Shown here one piece after another: positions 1 through 9,159 of a DNA stretch of 64,000 nt. Positions within the stretch are counted from its first letter, which is position 1, and every line of letters begins with the position of its first letter. The notes below the pieces were generated by a model. It saw nothing but the letters and a program-made list of their open reading frames with translations. It had not been told where the DNA came from and made no database searches. Position numbers and translations under genes: made by a program. The stretch is from JACVRW01 sp963820315 (lineage in GTDB: Bacteria; Actinomycetota; Thermoleophilia; Solirubrobacterales; Thermoleophilaceae), in NCBI GenBank assembly GCA_963820315.1, contig CAWFZK010000008.1, forward strand, positions 226,941 to 290,940, read 5' to 3'.

Positions 1-1
1 C

Positions 2-1123
2 GACATCCGCCGCCACGAGGTCGAGGCCTACGAGCACGGCTACTGCAGCGTCAACGAGGACCTGGCGCGCGCCGTGCTCGAGGAGGTCGAGGGCCACGAC
101 GACGCCGTCGTGATGCTGCACGACTACCACCTCTACGTCGCGCCCAAGTTCATCCGACAGGCGCGGCCGGACCTGTTCCTGCACCACTTCGTCCATATCC
201 CGTGGACGCAGCCGGACGCCTGGCGCGTGCTGCCGGCGGACATGCGCGAGGACCTCTACGAGGGCATCCTCTCCAACGACATCATCGCGTTCCACACGCG
301 CTCCTATCAGCGCAACTTCCTGCTCTGCTGCCGCGAGCTCTTCGACATGGAGGTGGACGAGGACGCGGGGGTCGTGCACTTCGACGACCGCGACGTGTGG
401 GTGCGCGCGTATCCGCTGCCGATCTCGGCCGAGCACTTCCACCACACCGCACAGCGGCCGGCGGTCCATCAGTACGAGCGCGAGATCCTGCGCCGCCGGC
501 GCGAGCACCTGATCCTGCGCGTCGACCGCGCCGACCTCTCCAAGAACATCCTGCGCGGCTTCACGGCGTTCGACCTCTTCCTCGAGCAACATCCGGAGTT
601 CAAGGAGCAGGTGACCTTCATCGCGCACCTGATCCCCTCGCGCCAGGACGTGCCCGAGTACGCCGAGTACCTCGAGCGGATCGAGGCGCTCGTGGCGGTC
701 GTCAACCACCGCCACGGCACCACCGACTGGATGCCGATCGAGCTGCGCCTGCGCGAGAACCTCGACGAGGCGATCTCGGCGTACAAGCACTACGACCTGT
801 TGATGGTCAACGCGATGTTCGACGGCATGAACCTGATCGCCAAGGAGGGGCCGCTCGTCAACGAGCGCAACGGGGTGTCCCTGCTCAGCGAGAACACCGG
901 GGCGCACGAGGAGCTTGCCGAGTTCGCCCTATCGGTGAACCCCTTCGACGTGCAGGAGCAGGCCGACGCTATTCACCGGGCCCTGACGATGTCCGCCGAG
1001 GAGCGCTCCTGGCGGGCCCAGGGGCTGAAGCGGATCGTCACCGCGCGTAACCCGGGCGACTGGGTGGACGACCAGCTCGCGGACATCGACGCAAAGCGTC
1101 ACGGACGCGCGCCGGTGGGTTGA
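2..1123 (+). CDS. otsA: Trehalose-6-phosphate synthase (GT20), 5' truncated by window edge
   Basis: The reading frame is open from base 2, so the gene begins upstream of the window; the GTG at 74 is internal. The protein shows the GT20 signature blocks: a HDYHLYVAPKFIRQ stretch, HHFVHIPWTQPDAW, and near the C-terminus the NGVSLLSENTGAHEELAEFALSVNP region that binds the UDP-sugar donor (written here from separate positions). It transfers glucose from a nucleotide sugar to glucose-6-phosphate to make trehalose-6-phosphate, a compatible-solute and stress-protection route in the cytoplasm. No phosphatase domain follows, so OtsB must be elsewhere. It ends at TGA 1123 and is followed by a secreted protease gene. 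Confidence 0.93.
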   Translation, partial: DIRRHEVEAYEHGYCSVNEDLARAVLEEVEGHDDAVVMLHDYHLYVAPKFIRQARPDLFLHHFVHIPWTQPDAWRVLPADMREDLYEGILSNDIIAFHTRSYQRNFLLCCRELFDMEVDEDAGVVHFDDRDVWVRAYPLPISAEHFHHTAQRPAVHQYEREILRRRREHLILRVDRADLSKNILRGFTAFDLFLEQHPEFKEQVTFIAHLIPSRQDVPEYAEYLERIEALVAVVNHRHGTTDWMPIELRLRENLDEAISAYKHYDLLMVNAMFDGMNLIAKEGPLVNERNGVSLLSENTGAHEELAEFALSVNPFDVQEQADAIHRALTMSAEERSWRAQGLKRIVTARNPGDWVDDQLADIDAKRHGRAPVG

Positions 1124-1161
1124 GCGGGGCGGCGGTGCCGTCCCGGTCGATCAGCGGTCAT

Positions 1162-2127
1162 ATGACGCGCAAGCTTCGTGTCGCCTCGTTGGTCGCCGTC
1201 GTTCTGGCTGCGCTTGCCGGAGCGAGCTCCGTCGAGGCGTCCCCGCCCGGCGTGGCCGGCGGCCCGGTCGCCGCCGCTCAGGCCTCCAGCAGCGGCGAGC
1301 AGGCGTGGACCGCCGCGCGCATGCGCGCCGCCGAGGCCACCGCCGCCCAGCGCCAGAAGCGCAAGCGCCGCCGCAGGCCGCACTGGACCAGTCTCAACCC
1401 AGGGGCGAAGCCCGTCACCACGGACCTGCCCGGCACGCGCACGATCGGCCGGCTCTTCTCGAAGCGGCCCGACGGCACCGACTGGGTCTGCTCGGCGACG
1501 CTCGTCGACAGCGCCAACCGCAGCGTCGTCTGGACCGCCGGCCACTGCGTCCACAGCGGGCGCGGCGGCGCGCCGCACACGAACTTCGCCTTCGTCCCGG
1601 GCTACCGCCCGGCCGCGGCCGGCGGTCCCGCGCCGTTCGGGATCTGGCCGGCCACGCACTGGGGCGCATCGCAGAGCTGGACGATCGAGGGCGACGCGTC
1701 GCACTTCAGGCGCGACTTCGGCGGGGTCGTGCTGGTCAAGGATGGCCTCGGCCGAACACTCACGGACGTCCTCGGCGTGGCCCAGCACATCGCCTTCTCG
1801 CGCAAGGCGCCGACCAAGGCGTCGGTCTTCGGCTACCCGGCGCTGCCGCCCTTCGACGGCGAATCGCTCTTCCAGTGCGGTCCCAACCGGCTGGGGCGCA
1901 CGGGGCGCGTCGGCGGCACCGGCCCCGACCCGGTCGGAATCTCCTGCAGCCAGACGGCCGGCACCAGCGGCGGGCCGTGGCTCTTCGACCGCGACCGCGC
2001 CACCAACGTCGGCACGATCGTGACCGTCACGAGCGTGAAGGCGTCCGGCCTGCCGCGGCTGTACGGGCCGGTGCTGAACTCGGTCGCGCGGCGGGTGCAC
2101 GCGGTGCTGAGCGGCATCCCGAACTGA
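1162..2127 (+). CDS. Secreted trypsin-like serine protease
   Basis: I chose ATG 1162 because the next 25 residues (MTRKLRVASLVAVVLAALAG onward) form a clean signal peptide with an SVEA-type cleavage zone; an upstream GTG at 1120 would add a non-signal stretch overlapping otsA. The chymotrypsin-fold triad is readable: His in VVWTAGHC, a probable Asp in FRRDFGGVVL, and Ser in QTAGTSGGPW. After the signal there is a basic Arg/Lys-rich segment, perhaps a propeptide. Length is 321 residues, normal for V8/trypsin-like secreted endopeptidases. The substrate cannot be inferred. No operon partner is evident. Confidence 0.85.
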   Translation: MTRKLRVASLVAVVLAALAGASSVEASPPGVAGGPVAAAQASSSGEQAWTAARMRAAEATAAQRQKRKRRRRPHWTSLNPGAKPVTTDLPGTRTIGRLFSKRPDGTDWVCSATLVDSANRSVVWTAGHCVHSGRGGAPHTNFAFVPGYRPAAAGGPAPFGIWPATHWGASQSWTIEGDASHFRRDFGGVVLVKDGLGRTLTDVLGVAQHIAFSRKAPTKASVFGYPALPPFDGESLFQCGPNRLGRTGRVGGTGPDPVGISCSQTAGTSGGPWLFDRDRATNVGTIVTVTSVKASGLPRLYGPVLNSVARRVHAVLSGIPN

Positions 2128-2190
2128 GGCTGCGCCCCGAGCATTGCCGGATCGCCCACACATACGGTGGGTAATCCGGCACCCCTGCCC

Positions 2191-2676
2191 TTACGGGGCG
2201 GGATTCGGCGCGAACTCGCCAGGCGAGGGCGGCCGTGGAGGCGGGGCTGGCGGCTCAGGTGGTTGCGGGGCTGGCGGCACGCTCGGTGCGCGCGGCGGTG
2301 ACGGCGGCGGTGTAGGTGGCGCGCTGACCGGAGGTGGCCACTGCGGCGGCGTCGTCTCGGCGGGAGGATTGCTCGGCTCCCTCACCCGCTGCCTTTCTTC
2401 ACCGCGGCGAGCACCGCGCCTGGGGCGCCGGCGCTCGGGGCGCGCTCGTCTGGGCGCCCGGGGCGGCTTCGCCAGGGGCCGCCCGGCGGCAGGCGGCTCC
2501 ACCTGTGGTGGTGTCACGCGTGGCCGGGGCGGTCCACCCCGGGACTCGGGCCCGCCTCCGCGCACGACGGCCACGCCCAGAAGACCGGCGGCGAGCAGGG
2601 CCATCAGCCGTCCCACATTTCCCCAGCGCACCCGGCGCACGAGCGCCGCGGCGCCGCCCGCTCGCCGCCGGTCCAT
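2191..2676 (-). CDS. Hypothetical membrane-anchored proline-rich protein
   Basis: This is a 161-residue frame on the strand opposite rpsF. A basic N-terminus is followed by one hydrophobic segment (about residues 23-40, GRLMALLAAGLLGVAVV). The rest is almost entirely Pro, Arg, Ala and Gly, with a run of PPP repeats before the C-terminus. This topology fits a single-pass protein with an extended, disordered extracytoplasmic tail. No family is recognised. Low-complexity GC-rich DNA can give long chance frames, but the well-placed transmembrane segment and the position between complete neighbours make it plausible. It is divergent from rpsF, with starts about 75 bases apart. Confidence 0.5.
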   Translation of the reverse strand: MDRRRAGGAAALVRRVRWGNVGRLMALLAAGLLGVAVVRGGGPESRGGPPRPRVTPPQVEPPAAGRPLAKPPRAPRRARPERRRPRRGARRGEERQRVREPSNPPAETTPPQWPPPVSAPPTPPPSPPRAPSVPPAPQPPEPPAPPPRPPSPGEFAPNPAP

Positions 2677-2751
2677 GCCCCGGTGAAGCCCGCTCGGGGC
2701 CGGCTTCGCCCCCGGCTCTGCAGATCGCCACTGCTATCGTGGCCCGCTCCA

Positions 2752-3231
2752 ATGGCCGGTTTCTACGACCTCATGCTGCTCATCGACCCGAACGCCCCGG
2801 AGGAGCGGCGCACCGCCGCGATCAACGAGGCGGAGTCGCTGATCGGCTCCGGCGGCACGCTCGCCGGCAGCTACGACTGGGGCCAGCGCCGCATGGCGTA
2901 CGAGATCGACCACCGTCCGGAGGCCGACTACCGGCTCTACCAGTTCGAGGGCGACAACCAGCTGCTCGAGCGTCTGAACCAGCGCCTGCGGATCCTCGAC
3001 GGCGTGCTGCGCTTCCGCATCATCAAGGCGAAGCCCGGCCAGCCGGTCCCGCCGGCGCCGGAGCACCAGGCCGTCCGCCGCCGCGACGACCGCGAGCCGC
3101 AGGACACGAAGGTCGCCGCGCGCGCCGCCGCGGACGCCCCGCCGGCAGGCGAGGCAGCGCCCGACGTGCCCGACGCGACGGCCGACACGGCCGACGAGCA
3201 GGTCGCCGACGTCGCGCCCAGCGACGCCTGA
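2752..3231 (+). CDS. rpsF: 30S ribosomal protein S6
   Basis: ATG 2752 begins MAGFYDLMLLIDPNAPEERR, the canonical S6 N-terminus. The S6 fold covers roughly residues 1-98, including GSYDWGQRRMAYEIDHRPEA and the LRFRIIK strand. Residues 100-159 form an Ala/Asp-rich tail, longer than in typical 95-135 residue S6 proteins. S6 pairs with S18 on the platform of the small subunit, and rpsR lies two genes downstream. It is the first gene of the rpsF-ssb-rpsR-rplI-dnaB operon. Confidence 0.97.
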   Translation: MAGFYDLMLLIDPNAPEERRTAAINEAESLIGSGGTLAGSYDWGQRRMAYEIDHRPEADYRLYQFEGDNQLLERLNQRLRILDGVLRFRIIKAKPGQPVPPAPEHQAVRRRDDREPQDTKVAARAAADAPPAGEAAPDVPDATADTADEQVADVAPSDA

Positions 3232-3260
3232 GCACCGCTCTGTAACGCCTCCGCGAAAGA

Positions 3261-3277
3261 AGCCGCAACAGGCGGCT
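3261..3277 (+). other. Small hairpin in the rpsF-ssb gap
   Basis: AGCCGC (3261-3266) and GCGGCT (3272-3277) form a perfect 6-bp stem with loop AACAG in the 152-base gap between rpsF and ssb. It is followed only by AATTCC, not a T-run, so it is a poor intrinsic terminator. It could act as a processing or attenuation site that sets the ssb/rpsF ratio. That role is inference. Confidence 0.3.
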
Positions 3278-3383
3278 AATTCCTGTCAGACCACGCCCAT
3301 GTGCTCCGACCCCATTTGTACCCTCGTCGGACAGCCCAATCAGCCGTCCTTGTTTCGAAGCAGGACAGGAGGAAGTCAGCCTC

Positions 3384-3839
3384 ATGGCCGGAGTGAACAT
3401 AAATCGCGTCGTCCTCACCGGGAACCTCACCAGGGACCCGGAGCTGCGGACGACATCGGGTGGCACGTCGGTGTGCAGCCTGCGCGTCGCGGTCAACACC
3501 CGTCGTAAGGACGGCCAGACCGGAGAGTGGACCGAGAAGCCCAACTATTTCGACGTCACCGTGTGGGGCGTCCAGGGCGAGAACTGCGCCCAATACCTCT
3601 CGAAGGGACGGCCGATCGCGGTCGACGGGAGGCTCGAGTGGCGCGAGTGGCAGGACAATCAGGGGAACAAGCGCCAGTCGATAGATATCATTGCCGACTC
3701 TGTTCAGTTCCTCGGCTCCCGGGAGGGCGGCGAGAACGGCGGTCGGTTTACGCCGCAGAGCGACGTTCCGGCAGATACCGCGGACTTCGCTCAGGCGCCT
3801 GCGAGCGCCGGGGGATCGGACGACGACATTCCGTTCTGA
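3384..3839 (+). CDS. ssb: Single-stranded DNA-binding protein
   Basis: ATG 3384 is preceded by a strong ribosome site (AGGAGG at about 3368). The OB-fold occupies about residues 1-110 (NRVVLTGNLTRDPELR, FDVTVWG, GRLEWREW). A short linker leads to the acidic tip DDDIPF, the standard SSB docking peptide for partner proteins. At 151 residues the length is usual. It protects single-stranded DNA during replication and repair. The position between rpsF and rpsR is the classic bacterial arrangement. Confidence 0.98.
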   Translation: MAGVNINRVVLTGNLTRDPELRTTSGGTSVCSLRVAVNTRRKDGQTGEWTEKPNYFDVTVWGVQGENCAQYLSKGRPIAVDGRLEWREWQDNQGNKRQSIDIIADSVQFLGSREGGENGGRFTPQSDVPADTADFAQAPASAGGSDDDIPF

Positions 3840-3871
3840 CCCCGAAGTAGAGAGTACGCAGGAGCAAACTG

Positions 3872-4159
3872 GTGGCCAAGCAGCGTGGAGGAACAGGCAC
3901 CGCGACACGCGACCGTCGTCGCGGGCGCGGCAAGGGCGCGCCCGGAGGGCCGCGTCGCAAGTCCTGCCCGTTCTGCAAGGAGAAGGTCGACGTCGTCGAC
4001 TACAAGGACCTCGCAGCGCTGCGCCGCGCGATCAGCGACAAGGGCAAGATCCGCTCGTCGCGCGTGACCGGCGCCTGCCGGCGCCACCAGTCCCAGCTCG
4101 CCACCGCGGTCAAGCGGGCGCGTGAGCTGGGATTGCTCCCGTACGTAGCGGACCGGTGA
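3872..4159 (+). CDS. rpsR: 30S ribosomal protein S18
   Basis: GTG 3872 starts a 95-residue basic protein. The conserved core begins CPFCKEKVDVVDYKD and contains LRRAISDKGKIRSSRVTGAC, as in S18 proteins that keep zinc-type cysteines (CPFC and the later C in TGACRRH). The N-terminal 30 residues are rich in Arg and Gly. S18 binds S6 on the 30S platform. A GGAG motif (AGGAGC, about 3860) supports the GTG start. Confidence 0.97.
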   Translation: MAKQRGGTGTATRDRRRGRGKGAPGGPRRKSCPFCKEKVDVVDYKDLAALRRAISDKGKIRSSRVTGACRRHQSQLATAVKRARELGLLPYVADR

Positions 4160-4201
4160 TGGCGCCGAAGTCAGCGCCGGTCGCGTAAGGACGGAAGCAC
4201 C

Positions 4202-4654
4202 ATGGCTCAGGCAATCCTTCTCAAGGACGCGGACAACCTCGGCGAGCGCGGTGACGTCATCGACGTCTCGTCGGGTTATCTCCGCAACTACCTCGTCCCC
4301 CGCAAGATCGCGCAGCCGGCTACACCGGCCGCGATCGCGGAGTCGCATCGGCGCCGTGAGGCCGCCGAGCGCGCGGTGGTCGAGGCGGCCGCGAAGGCCG
4401 AGGAAACGGCCGCGCTCCTGCGCAAGACCGTGCTCACGATCTCCCACCAGGCAGGTGACGACGGCCGGCTGTTCGGCTCCGTCACCTCGCAGGAGATCGT
4501 CGACGCGATCCGCCAGGCCCGCGGGGTCCGCCTGGACAAGCGCCGCGTGGCGCTCGAGGAGCCCATCAAGACAACGGGCACCCACATGGTCACCGTCGAG
4601 GTCGCGGACGGCGTGACGACGGAGATCAAGACCATCGTCACCCCCCAGGCATAG
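4202..4654 (+). CDS. rplI: 50S ribosomal protein L9
   Basis: ATG 4202 follows a GGACGG-type ribosome site. The N-terminal domain (AILLKDADNLGERGDVIDVS, GYLRNYLVPRKIA) and the charged central helix are typical of L9, and the C-terminal domain (DGRLFGSVTSQEIVDAI) is intact. At 150 residues it matches the family. L9 binds 23S rRNA and helps keep reading frame. Its TAG stop (4652-4654) lies inside the left arm of a long inverted repeat reaching into the start of dnaB. Confidence 0.97.
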   Translation: MAQAILLKDADNLGERGDVIDVSSGYLRNYLVPRKIAQPATPAAIAESHRRREAAERAVVEAAAKAEETAALLRKTVLTISHQAGDDGRLFGSVTSQEIVDAIRQARGVRLDKRRVALEEPIKTTGTHMVTVEVADGVTTEIKTIVTPQA

Positions 4655-4771
4655 CGTCTCAGTGACGCTGCGGGGCATCGCCTGCCGGCGTCATCGGGGT
4701 TCGGCGTGCTGAGCACGCCTTCACCCCTGCTTCCTTGGCAGGCGGGCCCCTCGCGCCCTGAGACGCTATGC
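4649..4771 (+). other. Candidate structured RNA element between rplI and dnaB
   Basis: A perfect 14-base inverted repeat closes the gap: GCATAGCGTCTCAG at 4649-4662 pairs with CTGAGACGCTATGC at 4758-4771. Three further stems fit between the arms. P2 is 4663-4668 with 4688-4693, plus 4670-4674 with 4681-4685. P3 is 4696-4700 with 4723-4727, plus a perfect 7-bp stem 4703-4709 with 4713-4719. P4 is 4741-4744 with 4754-4757. The closing stem covers the rplI stop and the first candidate dnaB ATG (4768). No T-run follows, so it does not look like a terminator. The regulatory role is inference. Confidence 0.5.
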
Positions 4772-4779
4772 GGCGGTCG

Positions 4780-6183
4780 ATGGCAGTCTCGGTTCCGCCT
4801 GAGGCCGCCTCAAACGGCGTCCCTCCTCACAACGAGGAGGCCGAGGCCTCCGTCCTCGGAGCGATCCTGCTCACCGAGCAGGCGCTCGACGGCGTGCTGC
4901 TCGAGGTCGGGCTGCGTGCGGTCGACTTCTACAGGCCGCGCCACCAGCTGATCTTCGCGGCGATGATCCGCCTCAAGGAGAAGGCGGAGCCGGAGGCCGT
5001 GGACGCGCTCACGGTCTCGGAGGAGCTGCGCCGCAGCGGCGACCTCGAGAAGGCGGGCGGGGAGCCGTACGTCAACTCACTGCCGACCGTCGTGCCCGCG
5101 CTGGGCGCGGTGCTCGACTACGCGCGGATCGTCAAGGAGCACGCGCTGCTGCGCAGCATCCTGTCGACCACGCGGCAGATCCAGGACGACGTGATCGCCC
5201 ACCGCGGCGATGCCCGCGAGCTGATCGAGCGGGCCGAGTCGATCCTCTTCAAGATCGGACACGACGGCGGGATGTCCGAGATGAAGACGATCGAGGCCGT
5301 CCTGCACGACGAGATCGACAAGCTCGAGGAGCTCTCGCGCAGCGACGTCGGCCTCACCGGAACCCCGAGCGGCTTCCAGGACATCGACGACCTCACCGGC
5401 GGCTTCCAGCCCGGCAACCTGATCGTGCTGGCGGCGAGACCGTCGATGGGGAAGTCGACCCTCGCCACCAACATCGCTGAGAACGCCGCCATCGAGCACG
5501 GCCGCTCGGTCGCCCTGTTCTCGCTCGAGATGTCCGAGACCGAGCTCGCCCACCGCTTCATCGCCTCGCAGGCCAAGGTCTCGAGCGACGAGCTGCGCAA
5601 GGGCCGCGTCAAGGCGGACCGCTGGCCGAAGGTCCTGCGCGCCGTCGAGAAGCTCGCCCGCGCGCCGATCTACATCGACGACTCGAGCGACATCAGCGTC
5701 CTCGAGATGCGCGCCAAGGCGCGCCGCCTGCACGCCCGCAGCGAGAACGGGCTCGGGCTCCTGATCGTCGACTACCTGCAGCTGATCCGGCCCGACGGCC
5801 GCGCCGACAGCCGCGTCGAGCAGGTCGGCCAGATCAGCCGCGGGCTCAAGATCCTCGCGCGTGAGCTCGAGATCCCGGTGATCGCGGTGTCGCAGTTGTC
5901 GCGCGCGGTCGAGTCGCGCAACCCGCCGATCCCGATGCTGTCGGATCTGCGCGAGTCGGGGCAGGTCGAGCAGGACTCGGACGTCGTCATGTTCGTCTTC
6001 CGCGACGAGTACTACAACCGCGAGTCCGAGCGCCTCGGCGAGGCGGACGTGATCTTCGCCAAGCACCGCAACGGGCCGATCGGCGAGGTCACACTGACCT
6101 TCCAGCCGCGCTATCCGCGCTTCAGCAGCATGTACCGCGAGCGCGGCGTCGAGGTGCCGACGTCGCCGGGCGGTGACGAATAG
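4780..6183 (+). CDS. dnaB: Replicative DNA helicase
   Basis: The N-terminal domain (PPHNEEAEASVLGAILLTEQ) and the RecA-like C-terminal domain with Walker A ARPSMGKS, Walker B LLIVDYLQLI and the DLRESGQVEQDSDVVMFV motif identify DnaB. ATG 4780 (467 residues) lies just outside the inverted-repeat arm and has a weak GGCGG upstream; ATG 4768 (471 residues), inside that arm, is the alternative. No intein is present. It unwinds DNA at the fork. Its stop overlaps the start of a DnaC-like loader (TAGTG), implying coupled translation of helicase and loader. Confidence 0.96.
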   Translation: MAVSVPPEAASNGVPPHNEEAEASVLGAILLTEQALDGVLLEVGLRAVDFYRPRHQLIFAAMIRLKEKAEPEAVDALTVSEELRRSGDLEKAGGEPYVNSLPTVVPALGAVLDYARIVKEHALLRSILSTTRQIQDDVIAHRGDARELIERAESILFKIGHDGGMSEMKTIEAVLHDEIDKLEELSRSDVGLTGTPSGFQDIDDLTGGFQPGNLIVLAARPSMGKSTLATNIAENAAIEHGRSVALFSLEMSETELAHRFIASQAKVSSDELRKGRVKADRWPKVLRAVEKLARAPIYIDDSSDISVLEMRAKARRLHARSENGLGLLIVDYLQLIRPDGRADSRVEQVGQISRGLKILARELEIPVIAVSQLSRAVESRNPPIPMLSDLRESGQVEQDSDVVMFVFRDEYYNRESERLGEADVIFAKHRNGPIGEVTLTFQPRYPRFSSMYRERGVEVPTSPGGDE

Positions 6184-7076
6184 TGCTGCGGCCGGTCGAC
6201 ACGAAGCCGCGCGTCTGCCCGTTCGGGGAATGCGACGGGTCGACCTGGATCATCGACGAGGCGACGAACGAGGCGCGCCCGTGCCGCTGCCGCGAGCAGC
6301 AGCAGCGCCGCGCCGCAAGCGGCGGCATCGGCAGCGGGATCGGGCGCCGCTTTCGCGAGGTGTCGTTCGAGCGCGAGCCGATCGTCTCGCTCGACCCGGT
6401 CGTGCTGCGGCGCGTGCGCGCCTTCGTCCGCTCGATCGGCGACCACCTCGAGGCCGGGCAGGGCCTCTGGTTCGACGGGCCGGTCGGCACCGGCAAGACC
6501 TCACTCGCCGTGCTGGTCGCGAAGGCTGCCCGCGACGCCGGTCGCTCGTTCGCCGTCTATCCAGTGCCGCTGCTGCTCGCCGAGATCAAGCGCACGTTCG
6601 ATCGCGACTCGAGCGACAACTACCTGGCCTTCTTCCGCCGCCTCTGCCTGGTCGACCTGCTCGTGCTCGACGACCTGGGCGCCGAGAAGCAGACCGAGTG
6701 GGTGCTCGAGCAGCTGTACTCGATCGTGAACGAGCGCTGGCAGGACCGGCGCGCGATCGTCGTCACGACGAACCTGCCCGACCCGGACCCCGAGTCGGCG
6801 AGCCGGCTGCTCGCGCGCGGCGCCCGTGACCTGCGCGACGCGGTCAGCGGCGGCCGCGTGGACGGACGCGACCTAGACGAGCTGCGGGTGCTGATCGAGC
6901 GGCTCGAGCGCGTCGTGGGCGAGGTGTCCGCGCGCGAGGTTGCCGGGGAGCTCGATCCGATCGCGCGGCTGCGCAAGCAGATCGGTTCGCGGACCGTGTC
7001 ACGGCTGATGGAGATCTGCGACGACCCGATCCCGATCCAGGGCCCTGACCTGCGGATGGCCGCCCAGGGCGCCTGA
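6183..7076 (+). CDS. DnaC/DnaI-like AAA+ ATPase, probable helicase loader
   Basis: GTG 6183 overlaps the dnaB stop by one base. Walker A is WFDGPVGTGKTSLA, Walker B is LLVLDDLGAEKQ, and an ITVTTNLP-like sensor region reads VVTTNLPDPD. The N-terminus carries four cysteines (C12, C17, C33, C35), consistent with the zinc-ribbon-like N-terminal domain of some DnaC/DnaI proteins. About 100 extra residues follow the ATPase core (GRVDGRDLDELRVLIERLE onward), longer than E. coli DnaC. Position directly behind dnaB strongly suggests it loads DnaB. A transposon-type IstB protein is less likely because no transposase is nearby. Confidence 0.82.
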   Translation: MLRPVDTKPRVCPFGECDGSTWIIDEATNEARPCRCREQQQRRAASGGIGSGIGRRFREVSFEREPIVSLDPVVLRRVRAFVRSIGDHLEAGQGLWFDGPVGTGKTSLAVLVAKAARDAGRSFAVYPVPLLLAEIKRTFDRDSSDNYLAFFRRLCLVDLLVLDDLGAEKQTEWVLEQLYSIVNERWQDRRAIVVTTNLPDPDPESASRLLARGARDLRDAVSGGRVDGRDLDELRVLIERLERVVGEVSAREVAGELDPIARLRKQIGSRTVSRLMEICDDPIPIQGPDLRMAAQGA

Positions 7077-7113
7077 TCACCGGGCCCCGGCTCCCATCTA
7101 GACTCGACCGCGC

Positions 7114-8421
<1,308 letters not shown>

Positions 8422-8422
8422 C

Positions 8423-9146
8423 TCAGGTCCGCACCACGTGTGACTTCACGATCATGTCGTGGAGGCAGCGGTTCTGATCGTCCCAGAGCGGCCACAGGTA
8501 GTTGACGATCGTCGGGATCGAGAAGAAGAAGCTGCCGATGAAGCCGAACAGGAAGTACTTGACGACGACCTCGCGCAGGAAGGCGTAGCCGAAGGTGACC
8601 TCCTCGCCGGTGTCGTGCACCACGCGGATTTCGAGCGCCTGCTTGCCCCAGGTCTGGCCGTTGTGGGCGCCCGGGCGCTTCATCAGCACGGGCGCGTAGA
8701 AGATCACCGCCACGACATAGGCGAGCGTGGTGACGATGCCGGTCACGACCGCGCCCACGTCGCTGCCGGCCGCGACGACGACCACCAGGATCACGATCAG
8801 GATCACCGGCACCGTGAGGATCAGGCTGTCGATGACCTGCGCGCCCACGCGCCGCCACCAGCCGGACAGCTCGGCGCCCGCGAAGACGTGGGGCGCCTGG
8901 CCGATCGGCTGCTCCCAGCCGCCCGGCGGCACGGGCCCGCCGTAGGCCGGGGCCTCAGGGGCGGGCGGCGCCTTCGGCAGCCCGCCGGGACCCTCGGGAC
9001 CCGGTGGCGGCGGGCGCCTGCGGCCCGGGCGCCTGCGGTCCCGGCGGCGGTCCGGGAGGGGGTGGCGCCGGCGACTGCGGGCCCGGATCGGGGCCGGGCG
9101 ACTCCGGGTCGCGAGGGCGGTCAGGCGTGGGGGGTCCGCTTTCCAT
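8423..9146 (-). CDS. RDD family membrane protein, apparent frameshift
   Basis: The C-terminal 150 residues (ELSGWWRRVGAQVIDSLILT onward) are a standard RDD domain with about three membrane segments. The frame is open from a GTG at 8932, but a proline-rich N-terminus with a good start (MESGPPTPDRP, ATG 9146) lies in another frame only 14 bases after the upstream gene's stop. The two frames join if one base is removed from the ACCCGGT run at 8999-9005. The full protein would be about 240 residues. RDD proteins are poorly characterised and some act in ion homeostasis. It is the last gene of the wec-type minus-strand cluster. Confidence 0.7.
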
Positions 9147-9159
9147 GCGCCGAATCAAA

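Noticed and set aside
1099..2163. Long minus-strand frame opposite the serine protease
   Set aside because: Arg/Ala/Gly-rich shadow without motifs; the plus strand has a signal peptide and a catalytic triad.
2144..2686. Gly-rich plus-strand frame opposite the proline-rich protein
   Set aside because: It is the mirror of the Pro-rich frame (CCN/GGN), with no membrane helix or motif; the minus-strand reading is more protein-like.
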